Part shown: in pieces, positions 48,599 to 59,438 of the stretch
How positions within the stretch are numbered: position 1 is the stretch's first letter
Layout of the letters: every line of letters begins with the position of its first letter
Assembly: GCF_009870125.1 (NCBI RefSeq)
Contig: NC_046680.1
Span: 5,208,001-5,272,000, forward strand
Source of the DNA: Drosophila pseudoobscura
Lineage: Eukaryota; Arthropoda; Insecta; Diptera; Drosophilidae
Direction: 5' to 3'
Length of the DNA: 64,000 nucleotides
Position numbers and translations under genes: made by a program
Notes under the pieces: model-generated
Told to the model about the DNA's origin: nothing
The model's input: only the letters and a program-made list of their open reading frames with translations
Database searches by the model: none

Positions 48599-49037
48599 TT
48601 GCGTGCGAGAGAGATTTGGCCATCGTAGAGGTATCTCTCCTGACTCTCCCGCTCTATAAAATTAACCGCCTTAAGTACCTGTTGCTCAGATAAAGTACGC
48701 ACAAAAGGTAACACAATTTGATGCATCATATCATGATCAAATCAAATCAAACTTCAGCGTGACACTGCAGAAATCTGTTTTTTCGCTTCCCTTTTGCGCG
48801 CACTTTGAAGATTTTTTATATTTTTGGGTATTTTACTATTTTTTATAATATATTACTATTTATTACTATACAATATTTGCATATACAATACATAATTCAA
48901 TATAATATTGAATTAAGAAAATATATTCAAAGTATCAGGCTGTTCTGTTTCTTCTGTTTTCTGTTGTTTTCCCTTTTTTCGTAATCGCCGCCTCAGTTTT
49001 TTAAGGCGAACACATACAACTAAAAAGCATCACGTAT

Positions 49038-50152
49038 CCCTCTAGTACTGGCGGTGGCGATTGACCATGCCCGAACTACTGATTTGGCTGGTTCCTACAT
49101 GGGTACTTTCCGGACTAACCCTATGGTAAACGAACGCCGAACCACTCAAAGAAGAGACAAAAAATGTTGCTCTGTATACTCTACAACCCACCGCGCACCA
49201 GCCACCGAACTAGTTCGGTTGGGATGCAACGTCTCACCAGTAGACGAAAAAACGAAAAAGCATGAGAGGAAAATGAAGAGAGCAGGTAGCTAAAAATGAT
49301 GCTGATCTGCTCTTCTCCTTTCCCTTTTCTGTTTTCGGTAATTTCATTGCTAGAATGTTCTTTGCGTTTGGCGTTTGTGCAAATCAGTGCGGCTGTCCAA
49401 GTGATTATAATTATTCAATTTTAAACAGTTATTCAAAGCAAATGTATAGCAAACGGCAGTTGCGTAGGCTCAAAAAAGAAATATAAGACAAATATGCAGC
49501 CAAACATAATCGTGCTAGCGGAGAAACAGTGTCGTGCAGTGAAATAGAAAAAGTTGAACGCCGCGAAATAGGAGAGACAATCGACGAAAATGAAACAAAT
49601 GGAAAGTGACACTGAAAAATTTAAAGAACTTCTTTAGAGTTTTGATTGGTAAGCTTATATGCTTTTGGTTTTTTTGTATTCCTATTATATATGTATTTTA
49701 TATTTATAGATGCCATAACTGTAGGTACGGGGACTGGATCAGCTGAAGTCCAGATTAGGAAAGCCCTACAGCTGCAAAAAAAACGTTTTTTCAAAAACAG
49801 TACCACCGCGAACAGCAGACCTTAATTAGTAAATTTAAAAACTTAAATGAAATATGTATATAATAAAATAAAAATTTAAATATGAAATTAAATGAAGATT
49901 GATAACCTACTTCATGGGTACCCATTTCACTAGCTACTACATGGGTACTCATTTCACTAGCTACTAGACGAGTACCCATATCACTAGTTCGGGGGTGAAC
50001 GATGTGGTGTCACTGGTCCCCATGTCGTAGGACATTGCGGGTAAAAATGGAAATGATGAAAAGCATTGTTAAGGGTTAGTAAAGAAAGTACCCCTGGTCT
50101 GTTAGGGAGTGGTGATATCACCACCTCCGAACTAGTTCCCAGTACTGCTGGG
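49038..50152 (+). mobile_element. Decayed TIR DNA transposon, unit 8 copy
   Basis: 1115 bases, flanked by AT at 49036-49037 and 50153-50154. Same structure as the unit 4 copy, without its 12-base loss. Confidence 0.6.
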
Positions 50153-50292
50153 ATTGTTTTTTGTCCAGTATGTATGTGTGCATGCAATAAAGCAAAGCAA
50201 ATATGCGAAAACATAACGGTACGGTTTGGTACAGACTTCTCGTTTGTCAAATGTGAGTGGTTAAAGTGAATGAAGAAGAAGAAGAAGTAAAA

Positions 50293-51298
50293 ATGTCGTT
50301 CAATATTAATTTTAATTGTGGTCCCCCCCCGGTCGGCCAAAATGTATATAAAATTGGAGAATTGGAAGGGGAGAAGAACATTATTACAAAAGAATCTATA
50401 CTGGAATGTATAAATTCTCTGCCGAAGTGCGAAAATTTGACTCTGCAGCAAAAGCCAGAAGTCGGTTGCCAGCAGACGGCCAATGCTGATGATAGCTTTG
50501 ATTGCTCCAATCTGACAGCAGCACAGTTGGAGCAGTTGGCCCTACTGACGGCCGCAGCCAACCCTGGGCAATCCAGCGTCAGTTTGATGGTGATGATTCC
50601 CGTCGAAAGTTTGTTGGACATTGTTCAGGTACTGTCTGGCATCGCGGCCCAGATAGTATCCATGTCGTCAACCGTATTAAAGGGGAATTCCAGCAAGGGA
50701 ACAACTTCCGAGGTGCCAATCTGGGTGGATGCAGGAGTGGGCGTGCCGCCCAGTGTCGGCAAGATAGATATGGAGATGTACCCGTCACCACAACAAGAAG
50801 AGCATTATTACCCCCAGCATATGGCGGCACAGGAGGACAAATATCAACAATCGCCCGCAGCCAAACCGAGTGTGGTGGTGCAGACACAATCTGGCACCGC
50901 GTCGCAGCTGATCGTTCCCATGGAAGCGAATATAGCATCTCATCCCGAGGTACCAGCAATATGCAATAAATGCAATTAAACTTGAAATTCACAAGATCGC
51001 ATCTATCTATCTATAGTATCTATCCCAACAGAAATCGACCACCGATAATCAGAGTTTTCGCATCCTGGAACATGTTATCATTCCATCCCAGCAGCCGGGC
51101 AGCATTGGCAGCCTCTGCAAACAAGAGCAACAGCAGAAGGCGACTACCGCTGGAGGCAGTGCCCAGTGCTACTGGCGCGTCGTTGCTGTTGGCTTGCGGT
51201 TCTCGTCGTTTCTCTTCTGCCGCTGCTGCGTCGATGCTGTCGGCTTGCGGTTCTCGTCGTTTCGTTATTTTCATTGCCGTTGTTTTGTTGCTTGCTGA
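50293..51298 (+). CDS. Array gene copy 8, longest form, family unknown
   Basis: I do not recognise this protein. Exon 1 is 50293-50949 (219 codons), the intron 50950-51031 (donor gag/gtacca, weaker than the gtaagt of copies 2-7) and exon 2 51032-51298, phase 0, predicting 307 residues. The start follows a good context (gtaaaaATG); an in-frame ATG lies 12 codons upstream, before a Glu run coded by GAA repeats. There is no signal peptide. Residues 74-89 are helix-like (LTAAQLEQLALLTAA), 96-129 hydrophobic (LMVMIPVESLLDIVQVLSG), and 164-190 Gln/Tyr/His-rich. Exon 2 begins with a well-formed stretch (SFRILEHVIIPSQQPGS) and ends Cys-rich with VGLRFSSF twice. If unspliced, the frame stops at 50979. 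It may be the 5' part of a longer parental gene. Confidence 0.6.
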
Positions 51299-51400
51299 CT
51301 TACGGTTCTCGGCGTTTTCGTCGTCTCTCGTTTGCCGCTGCTGCGTCGTTGTTGTTGGTTTACCGACCCTGAAAAGTCAGTGGCGTCTGCCGTGAAAATA

Positions 51401-51466
51401 AAAGGCTACGTGGGGCTTAGATACCCCTCGGGCCGTATAATAACAAATTAAAAACATGTAGCCTTT
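51401..51466 (+). other. 3' stem-loop, unit 8
   Basis: AAAGGCTACGTG pairs with CATGTAGCCTTT with one G-U wobble; the same position as in the other units, just after the polyadenylation signal. Confidence 0.5.
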
Positions 51467-52156
51467 CCCCCCTCGCCCTTAACCTAAAACTGCAAAGTCA
51501 ATGCTTAAATCTAGAGAACAAGGAAAGGTCAAAATCTTAATTATAATAAGGAAACGTAGCTTAGGATCCCTCCAGTAGAAAAATGACGGCGAAATGATGG
51601 GCGAAAAAAATGTGGGTGGAGCGGAGCGTACGCGCAGAGCACGCATTAATTTTAAAATATTACTTACTCACTGTCCTGATGCATAAACTTTAATATAATA
51701 ATATAAGTACCTTTTCGAGTTTTTTGTTTTTATGTAGTGGACAACGATTAGTAGGACTGATGTTTTCATCAGAGGTCGACCAGCACGCTATCATTCCGGC
51801 TACTGTCTCGTCGGCAAAAGGGTGGTGTTCTGTTTATTTGTCTATTCTGATACCTACGATATTTTTGTATATTAAAAGAGCATGCAAGACAAGTACAATT
51901 ACAGAACCGGAGAGAAACAAAACTTTTGGCCATTAGACTTCACTTACACATATGCACACATATGCAACGAACGGATTAAAGGTCGTCCTCAGCTGGAATG
52001 AAGGACCACGCCCACCCTTCCTTGGTCATAATCTGCCATCTTCCTCTATACTTCATGACCCCTTTTTTTTAGGGCTCGCTACTACAGGGGCTGGGTATCG
52101 GAAATCAAGATCAACGTTTAAGGAGACAATTTAAATTTATTCATTAATAGCTAGAA

Positions 52157-53630
52157 CTTAAATACGTTACTAGCACTTACTCTACCATGCGTCCGACCGA
52201 AAATTTGAGCCGATCCCGCTCTGGATTTTCAGTTTGCCACCTTGATGAAACGTTTCGATTTAAACACTGGAGTTCTATGACAAAAAGGCACTGAGACCCT
52301 CTGAGTCTTAGGGGATAGCACCGATAGACGAATGGTTCATCCGTTTACAAAAAAAAATTTTATCGAAAATTGCTTTTCTTTTTCTTTTGATCCGCTCGCG
52401 AATCCACGACCCGCTGCTTTCCAACGGCAACTATCTCTTTTTTCAGCTCGTTAGGCCAGCCTTGGTCGAATTATTATTGCCTCTAGGTTCCCCTCGTTTA
52501 TGGTTCCCCTCTGCTAAGCATTCCCCTTGCCAGGTGATATTATGTTGAAGCGGCGCTCTTTTTGCCTTGAGATTGAACTGAGGCTCGGGTGCCAAACCTA
52601 AGGGAGAGCAAAAGTTCCGACTGCTATCTGTACTGCAAGCTCTCCTCCACTTACCCGCGGATCTGGCCCCAATTTAGCAGCTGAATTTCTCTGCTGACTG
52701 CTTTTTTTCTCTTTCTAGCAAGGTCGCGCACGTTTCCGAATCTAAGCAAAAATGTTATTTTACTCTTCACACTTCACTTCAAACCGCTAGGTTGATCAAC
52801 GTACCTAATTTCTGAGCTTCGCTAGAAGCTACCAGTTGGCTCAGTGTCCAAGACGAAAAAGAGCGAGCGCCATTCTGCCTCGACACTCGGACCCTATTTT
52901 CCCCTTCTCGACCCTTCAACTGCCAACTTTCATTACTCTTTTCTCAGATACGATCTTTCACCTATAGGTGGCGCGTTTATTTTTTCTTCTTCCACCCCCC
53001 AGTGCTGTTAGGACGCACCGTTGTACATGAATTATGGTCTGCCGAGAAGATATCCTATTCCCCGAGTGAATTTCCCCCAAGCTACAGGGCTCTTTACATT
53101 TAGCATCTTACACTGCCGATCAATAGAATAGACTCAATGAATTTTTTATGAGAAATTTCTTTTTAGAAATCAGGACACAAATGAATTTAGGAAAATATAT
53201 ATTTTTAATAGTTGGTGAGAAATGAGCCTCGTAGTTTTCAATTCAATTATGTATATTGCGATTGACCTATTTACACGCTCATGATTGTAGTACACCGCCT
53301 AAGTAACTATTTTTACCCGCATAGCTGTGTTGTTGTTTTGTTCGTGTCCAAAACATAGCTGTAATGTTCTCACACGCAGCTGCACACGCACACAACGATG
53401 TGTACCGTTTGGCATTGGACCGTCGCATCGCCTGATCTTCCAATTCCCTTTTAGCTCGACTTCTTTTCGCGGAGTTGAGTCAGTAGAAATTTCTAGACGA
53501 AACCACCCGCACGCATACTTTGTACCGCCGCAGAAACGATCCCCCCGCTGTTCTTGTAATATACTTGTAAAATAACCACCAATATTAAATAATCAATAAA
53601 ATAAATAAGCTCAAGATATAAACGATTATA
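52157..53630. other. Unclassified transposon-like DNA, unit 8
   Basis: Same sequence as 46317-47760 in unit 7, with one extra segment of about 30 bases near 52843 and a few small differences. Nothing coding is recognised. Confidence 0.3.
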
Positions 53631-54231
53631 CAGTCCACTAATTCATAACCAATAGTCAAGATACCATTACCAAAAAAATTAAAAATTTGAGTTCGAAATC
53701 AAAAGGTTTTTTTTATATTTTATTTTGTTTTTGAACCTAAAAAAAGTTGACAAAGTTTTTCAGAATCTTATTAAAGTGATATTTTATGAAGGGTAAACCT
53801 TTTAAGCATTAAACATTAAGTAATGAATGTAGCCACCTCTATTGAAATGACAGCGTAAATTCGAATTGGCATTGAATCATACAGGGACTTCAGATAGCCC
53901 AGTGATATTTCGCTCCAGGCGCTTTTGATGGCATGTTTCAATTGTGTTCCGGATTCATACACTTTACGCAAAACCATCCCCATACGTTCTATATATTATT
54001 TAGATCTAGAGAGTAAGGTGACCACTCCAGTAATGTAACATTTTGGACTTCAGTCCACTTCTTGACCACTATAGCCGTATTGGGGCATTGTTTCGCTGAA
54101 AAGTCCAATGTAATGTCTCAAGGATGTTGAAAAAGTAGGGAAATGGCATTTGGGGTAGCGTAGCTCTTTGTAGCGAATGGCATAGCTCGTTTTTAAGTCC
54201 GTCTGCGAGCAAGACTTAATCGCTATCGGAT
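53631..54231 (-). pseudogene. Tc1-like transposase relic, unit 8
   Basis: Duplicate of the relic in unit 7, with the same stops and missing half, so the element was already dead before the units duplicated. Confidence 0.75.
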
Positions 54232-54826
54232 TTTTATACCCGATACTCAAAATGAGTATTGCGGTATATTAGATTTGTAGTGAAAAAGGATGTGTATAAC
54301 GTCCAGAAGGAATCGTTTCCGACCCCATAAAGTATATATATTCTTGATCAGCATCAATAGCCGAGTCGATTGAGCCCTGTCTGGCTATCCGTCCGTCCGT
54401 CTGTCCGTCCCTATTAGCGTCTAGTGCTCAAAGACTATAAGAGCTAGAGCAACGATGTTTTGGATACAGAATATTTCAAAACTTCGCCCCGCCCACTTCC
54501 GCCCCCACAAAGGACGAAAATCTGTGGCATCCACAAATTCATAATAGAGAATGACCGTATCTATGAGACTGCTGAATCTCGATCAGATCGGATCATTTTT
54601 ATAGCCAAAAGGATCAAATTAATTTGCAGTGGCTACGCAGCGCCCGACGACATGTTCAGACACGTTTTCTGTCTCTCCCGCACGCACACATTGTCCCTTA
54701 ATGTAGCCATACTGACTATGTATCGGGTATAAATATAGAGTTGCAGTCGCTGCAGCAACTCACAACGTTCCTCCTCGCTATAAATATAGCCGGTCGCAGC
54801 AACAACTCAACGTTCCCCCTCTTTTC
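54232..54826 (+). mobile_element. DINE-1-type Helitron-like element, nearly full
   Basis: Contains the standard start, the TCCGTCCG run, the CGCCCACTTCCGCCCCC segment, GCAGTGGCTACGCAGCGCCC, the TCTCTCCCGCACGCACAC segment, and the end GAGTTGCAG...GCAACTCACAACGTTCC, which is present twice in diverged form. It was inserted into the Tc1-like relic and forms the right edge of the array. Confidence 0.85.
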
Positions 54827-55239
54827 TAAGTGCGTCTACGACCGTTCCGTGATACTATCGTTTTATATTAAATTTACCGGATTTTCTTTTCAGATCCTAC
54901 TATATTAATTCTTTTAAATCCGTTGTCACAGCACTATGTCTTACTGTAGCCTCGAACAAATTGTGATTTCCTTCAACCGTTGAACCGTTCCCTTGTAGAG
55001 ATTAAAAGAGCATATAGAGCGACCAGGGCACGTCGAAGAGCTCGAACGTGTAAAAATATACCTACTTTCAAACCTTATGGTTATTGCTGGTCAGCCATTT
55101 GTACTCATCTTCGATGAAAACCACATCCCATTGCTCTCGACCACCACGCTGGAAAGTGCTAGCAATAGCTGGCTTCAAAATGGACGGGGCTAGCTTCCGT
55201 TTCCTTTAATTGTGTGTGGTGCCCATAGCTCAAGCACTT
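54827..55239. other. Right flank, unassigned
   Basis: Single-copy DNA without a convincing reading frame. A P-like transposase relic follows, and part of this stretch may be its decayed upstream portion. Confidence 0.35.
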
Positions 55240-55586
55240 CCGATTGATGGTGCCCGTTCCAAACTGGGCTTAAAAAAATAATCGCGGCCTTAAGTATCGT
55301 GCTGCAAAGGACTATGGGCATGGGCCTAGCAGTCAACCTAATGGCTACTGTCTGCGATGGTAGCCCAGCCAATGGGCTAGCCGTTTCAAATGGCAATTGG
55401 CATTTTCCAGGTTTGTGTGGTTTCACCCATCTGGATAGGATTTTTTTCGGCAAAACAAAAGCGCCCTCCTTCGAGGTATTTTCAAGAAAATTATATGATT
55501 CGAGCTTCACGCTAACGAATCGGAGGGACGTCTTCGCTAATTTGCCAGATTATCACCCAACAGTCCCCGAATATCATCAACATTAA
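55240..55586 (+). pseudogene. P-element-like transposase relic
   Basis: The plus-strand frame reads KKIIAALSIVLQRTMGMGL, then NLMATVCDGSPANGLAV, then a gap, FFGKTKAPSFEVFSRKLYD and SSFTLTNRRDVF. In P-type transposases the order is a helix, (V)ATVCDG/DQGS..N, then DAPHL(I)KLxRN and a DSGF segment. The order and spacing fit, but the DAPHL core is altered and no full-length frame exists. A dead fragment; the family call is from memory. Confidence 0.5.
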
Positions 55587-55703
55587 ACACCAGAGCTGTT
55601 CAACATCGAAAACATGGCTGAACATTTTTTTCGTTTCCGCGGAACCCTATTTTATTTATTTTATTTTATTTCCTGCTAGTGTACAGTGCTGTTACATAGG
55701 GAT

Positions 55704-55963
55704 TTATAAAGATTTTGTAGGCAGCGATGGCCGCTGTTGATGGGGTGACTCATCCATGGTGTTCCACCAGATCGACCCCTGCAGAAGGTTTGCTGGAAGC
55801 CCTAGGTCCAGCGATGCAAATGACGAATACCTGGAAAAAGAAAGTACAAATCGACGATTAGTGTTACATTTATTGTTAATAACTTGATACTTCCAGACAC
55901 CCAGACGGAACCTTTATACGAGACGGTTGCTGCACAAGTTCGCAAGGTGCTTTGGGCCCCACC
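55704..55963 (-). pseudogene. Possible two-exon gene fragment, unrecognised
   Basis: On the minus strand two stretches are bounded by good splice signals: 55963-55891 after ctttcag, then an intron of 60 bases (55890-55831, gtatca...ttttccag), then 55830 down. One frame stays open across the joint (CELVQQPSRIKVPSGCLE then VFVICIAGPRASSKPSAG) and ends at a nearby TGA. Other frames stop at the joint. No family recognised; it could be a decayed gene remnant or chance. Confidence 0.2.
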
Positions 55964-57163
55964 CTGAAAGTAAATATAGTGGATTAGGCCTATTGGGGAC
56001 ACCACTTTACAAAAAAACGCACCAAAAACTCGACCTCTTGGGTGGTGTGGAATGAGTTTTTCATATTTCATGAATAAATATGAAAATATATATTTTCTTT
56101 CAATACTTGTTTCTTGTTTCATTTCATTTCAATGCATGAAATGTATTCTCATTTCAGTATGCAGAGATTTTGAATCATTTTTAGCTATGCTTACTGCTTA
56201 CTTATTTATTTTCTTCGATGGAGCCATTAAAGCTGAGCTCGATTCTTTGGCTCGGTGCGCGAGAACATCCGAGGCAGGGCCAAGCGCCGCCCTGCAATAA
56301 AAATATCGAACGAATCGTTCGCACCATCGGTTCAGTTCCCAGCCATCGTAGAGCAGGGCGGCCAATGCAAAGCTGTGGGAAGGTGGAGTAGGATATTGTT
56401 GGTTAAGAATTTGGGCAGATATCGTGGCTTTCCACTCAACTTGTTGATGTGACACTGAAAGTCTGCTGTCGACCTCATCGTGGCCATTGTCACAGTTGGT
56501 TGTACCATCGCAGACCAGAGCCTTGTCGCTGCCCTCGCCTGACTGTCCGCTGAACTGATACGCCGGCTGTCTTTTCGTTACAGCGCCTGGAGGCGGGTAT
56601 ACAGTCGTTGTTCATGTCACTATTCCCGCCACTTAAAATTATCTAGCCTACAGGCCGGATGCACGCCGTTCCACACCGGTCTTGTCGTCTTGCTGGACAC
56701 CGGCAGCGGCACATTCGGGCAGTCTGTCGTAGCTGGGGGCCTGTGTGATTGGCCCGTCTTGATCAATGTCCTCTAGTGTTCCAGTCGCTCCAGTACACGT
56801 AGTCCTAGCTGTCAACCAGTCGTCTCGTCTCCAATCGAATCTGAGCTTCCGGCCATGATTATAGCTCGGATCCGTCGTATGGAGTCCGAGGGAAGGGGGC
56901 GACCTCTGTCCGTCTGACCACCCCTTCCAGGATGCGCGCCCTCGGCATTGTCCACTCTACACAGGAATTTTCCTTTTTTCCGCCACGTGTCGACGAAAAC
57001 AGCTGCACTAGCACCGCCTCCTCGGCACCCTCCTGCACAACGTTCTTTTTCTGTTATTTTGACGTCATTTTTGATAAATACCGAAAATTCCTCTATATAT
57101 TTTGCACTGTTTTATTGCGCCATCTGTTGATAGTTACATGAACTACATTAACACTGCGATTAA
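55964..57163. other. Right flank, no supported gene
   Basis: GC content rises after 56450. Several short open frames exist on both strands but none has a recognisable motif or splice pattern. Confidence 0.35.
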
Positions 57164-57298
57164 CATGCGTATAACATTCTCCGTTATTTCAAACTCTGAG
57201 CGCCATCTCACGGAATTTTGCTCCATCTCCTATTAACGAAGAGAATGTTATACGCATGGGCATGGAGCAAAAGTCCGTGAGATGGCGCCTCTGAGTTT
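57164..57298. repeat. Interleaved inverted repeats
   Basis: Arm A (57164-57181, CATGCGTATAACATTCTC) is matched perfectly in reverse by 57241-57258. Arm B (57191-57226) is matched in reverse by 57262-57298 with two mismatches and one gap. The order is A, B, A', B', so the two stems cross instead of nesting. No terminal duplication was seen. Confidence 0.8.
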
Positions 57299-58457
57299 TG
57301 AAAATTGCATCCTGGATCCTGGATGTCTATTCAAATATAAATTTTCGTTCTTCGTTCTTTGTTTGCAGGATTGCCAGTCTCCCTTGAATAAGTTCTAAAA
57401 TAAGATACTTATTCAAATGCCAATTTCGATTGAAGGTTTTTTTATAAATGGCTTGGCAAACATATAAAGTCTGCATTTTGGGTCTCCACTAGCTAATCAG
57501 CCGACAAACAACTAGCATTAATTAAAATCGCTTCAGCAGTTACCGAAACAAAACAAACAACGAGCCGCCCTCAGGATTAACACCAGATGAGATCGGTTAC
57601 AGGTCAGGGAAACAACAGCAAACCAGCAACAGAAGCACAGCCAACACACACAGGAGCATCATCCCTTGGAAGATCATCATTAACATTTGCGCAAATCCTC
57701 GAGGCGCCGTCGACGCGGCTACTGTTAGGCCCTAGCCTCGAGAAGGATACGGCTGTCAGTTTGCTCCGCTTTCCATTATCGGGGCGTTAATTACTTGAGC
57801 GTTGTCTTTGCCCTGCCCTACCCTGTCCGTCTGCGTCTTCGTCTTCGTCTTCGTCTGCGTCTGCCCGTCTAGATCTGCACTTTAAGATTCCGCCGATGCC
57901 GAAAGTCTGCGCTACAATGCATTTCCATTTCTATTTACATTTCCATTCGCATGCCCATTCCCATTTCCATTTAGAATTCACTTTGTTTCACTCTTTGCCC
58001 CCCTGTATTTCCTTTCCCTTCGCATGGCATCCTTTTTGATTATTTTCATAATCTGTGCCACTTGCGATGGCTGGCATTTGATAAACCAACTGAAACTGAT
58101 ACTTTTGCTCTCCTTAGGTACTGCAGTACAGTATTGTATGATGGCACGATGGTATGGTATGCGTGTTCCTCCCCCCCTCCGGCATTGTTCCGCCGGGCGG
58201 CAGGTAAATGGTGGGGCCTGGGCCGGGGCAGGCAGGTGGGTGGTCCACCAGTCTTCCAGCCAGGCCATAGGGCAAACTGCACAAACTTTCTAACGGTATT
58301 TTGGCGTGACGCAGGCCATTTGTAGGCCGACTAGGCCTTTCCGTTCAGAATACGGTGCTACCGCTCTTTATTCCCCGCTGGTGTCCTTGTTTGAAGGTTT
58401 TCTAATCAAACATTTCTGCTGGCTGTTGCTCACTTTACAGTTTCCATTCGCAATATT

Positions 58458-58458
<1 letters not shown>

Positions 58459-58490
<32 letters not shown>
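58459..58490 (+). repeat. CA dinucleotide microsatellite
   Basis: About 15 consecutive AC repeats. Confidence 0.95.
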
Positions 58491-58494
<4 letters not shown>

Positions 58495-58621
58495 AGACCG
58501 TATTGTATTGCTATTCCGTTTTGGTGGCTAATTTAAAAACTTTTCTTATCAGTTGATGGAATCTAAAATTGCATTTTTATGGCACTTCCTTCCTTTCTAC
58601 ATTTCATTCCGCTGTCGCTAT

Positions 58622-58648
58622 TTCTCTCTCTCTCTCTCTCTCTGTCTC
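58622..58648 (+). repeat. TC dinucleotide microsatellite
   Basis: About 11 TC repeats followed by GTCTC. Confidence 0.9.
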
Positions 58649-59398
58649 ATCCTTTGACCCGCCTATCGACACTTTCGTTTCAGCAAAGTTTCTCATTTGT
58701 TGGCGGATTCGTTCAATGCAAATTTCTGTCCAAAGTTATTTCCCATTATTGCTTCGATTATTATACCCTTGCAGAGGGTATTCTGATTTTGTTCAGGGTT
58801 ATACTATGATCAGCATCTAGATCGAAGCCTCCAATATTGGCTCGCTTTATAGCGATTTTTAGCAAGTCCTAGATTACTATGAAGATCGGATCACAAAATC
58901 ATAGACCTATTCCTGTTCTTCACTTTGTGCCCCTCTACTTGAGGTAAGTTTTGAGGCTTTGAATCGGTAGCCTAATTAGGATGGGTCCGGATCAAAGAAA
59001 AGAATTAACAACGTCAAAACGCAATTGTTATAGTTGCGAAGGGACAATGTCACGCTGATTAAATTACAAGTTCCCAGGCATCTCCGTGGCAATCAAAAGT
59101 ACCCGAAGATCGCTGACAAATGCCTCTTCATTCGTTCTGCGTTCGGGAGATCTGGAATCAATTAAAGATTGCATTGTTTTTCGGGACTACCGAACCACTA
59201 CTACTGACCCCTTGACCCTTTGGCCTTGTCCGTTTGAGGGGCAAAGTGAAATTGGGCCATGTCTTCGTCTTCATCCTCTTCCAGTCACTGACAAGGGTTT
59301 AGCAATCAACAATCCTGCCGGCTACCTGATGCTGATGGCCAGCAACAATGGGAAGTGGCAGCTGTCCATTATGCCACGCCCACTGATGGCAAATGAGT

Positions 59399-59438
59399 GC
59401 GCCCATTTATGCAAATTTAATTAGCATCAACTGGGCGC
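59399..59438. promoter_or_regulatory. Candidate homeodomain/POU site between inverted repeats
   Basis: GCGCCCA and TGGGCGC flank a stretch containing ATGCAAAT (POU octamer-like) and TAATTAG (homeodomain core). Motif match only. Confidence 0.3.

Larger units (their letters stand above)
43235..49002 (+). repeat. Array unit 7 (5.77 kb, long 3' part)
   Basis: Up to about 46317 it resembles unit 6. After TTAAATAC it then carries a 2.3 kb segment found only here and in unit 8: unclassified DNA, a Tc1-like relic and a plus-strand DINE-1 piece. At 48596-48598 that piece is joined, across a shared AGA, to the tail found in units 1-6. Confidence 0.88.
49003..54473 (+). repeat. Array unit 8 (last; probable ancestral-type unit)
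   Basis: This last unit has the transposon in the leader, the longest gene copy, and the long 3' part. Homology with unit 7 runs to about 54473. Beyond that the DINE-1 element continues undisturbed into the right flank, so this unit seems to keep the original 3' context. Confidence 0.85.

Noticed and set aside
9220-54473. CRISPR array or bacterial operon
   Set aside because: The repeat units are kilobases long with introns and fly transposons; nothing prokaryotic is present.
57587-57790. 67-codon frame in the right flank
   Set aside because: Low-complexity start, no homology recalled, no gene signals around it.
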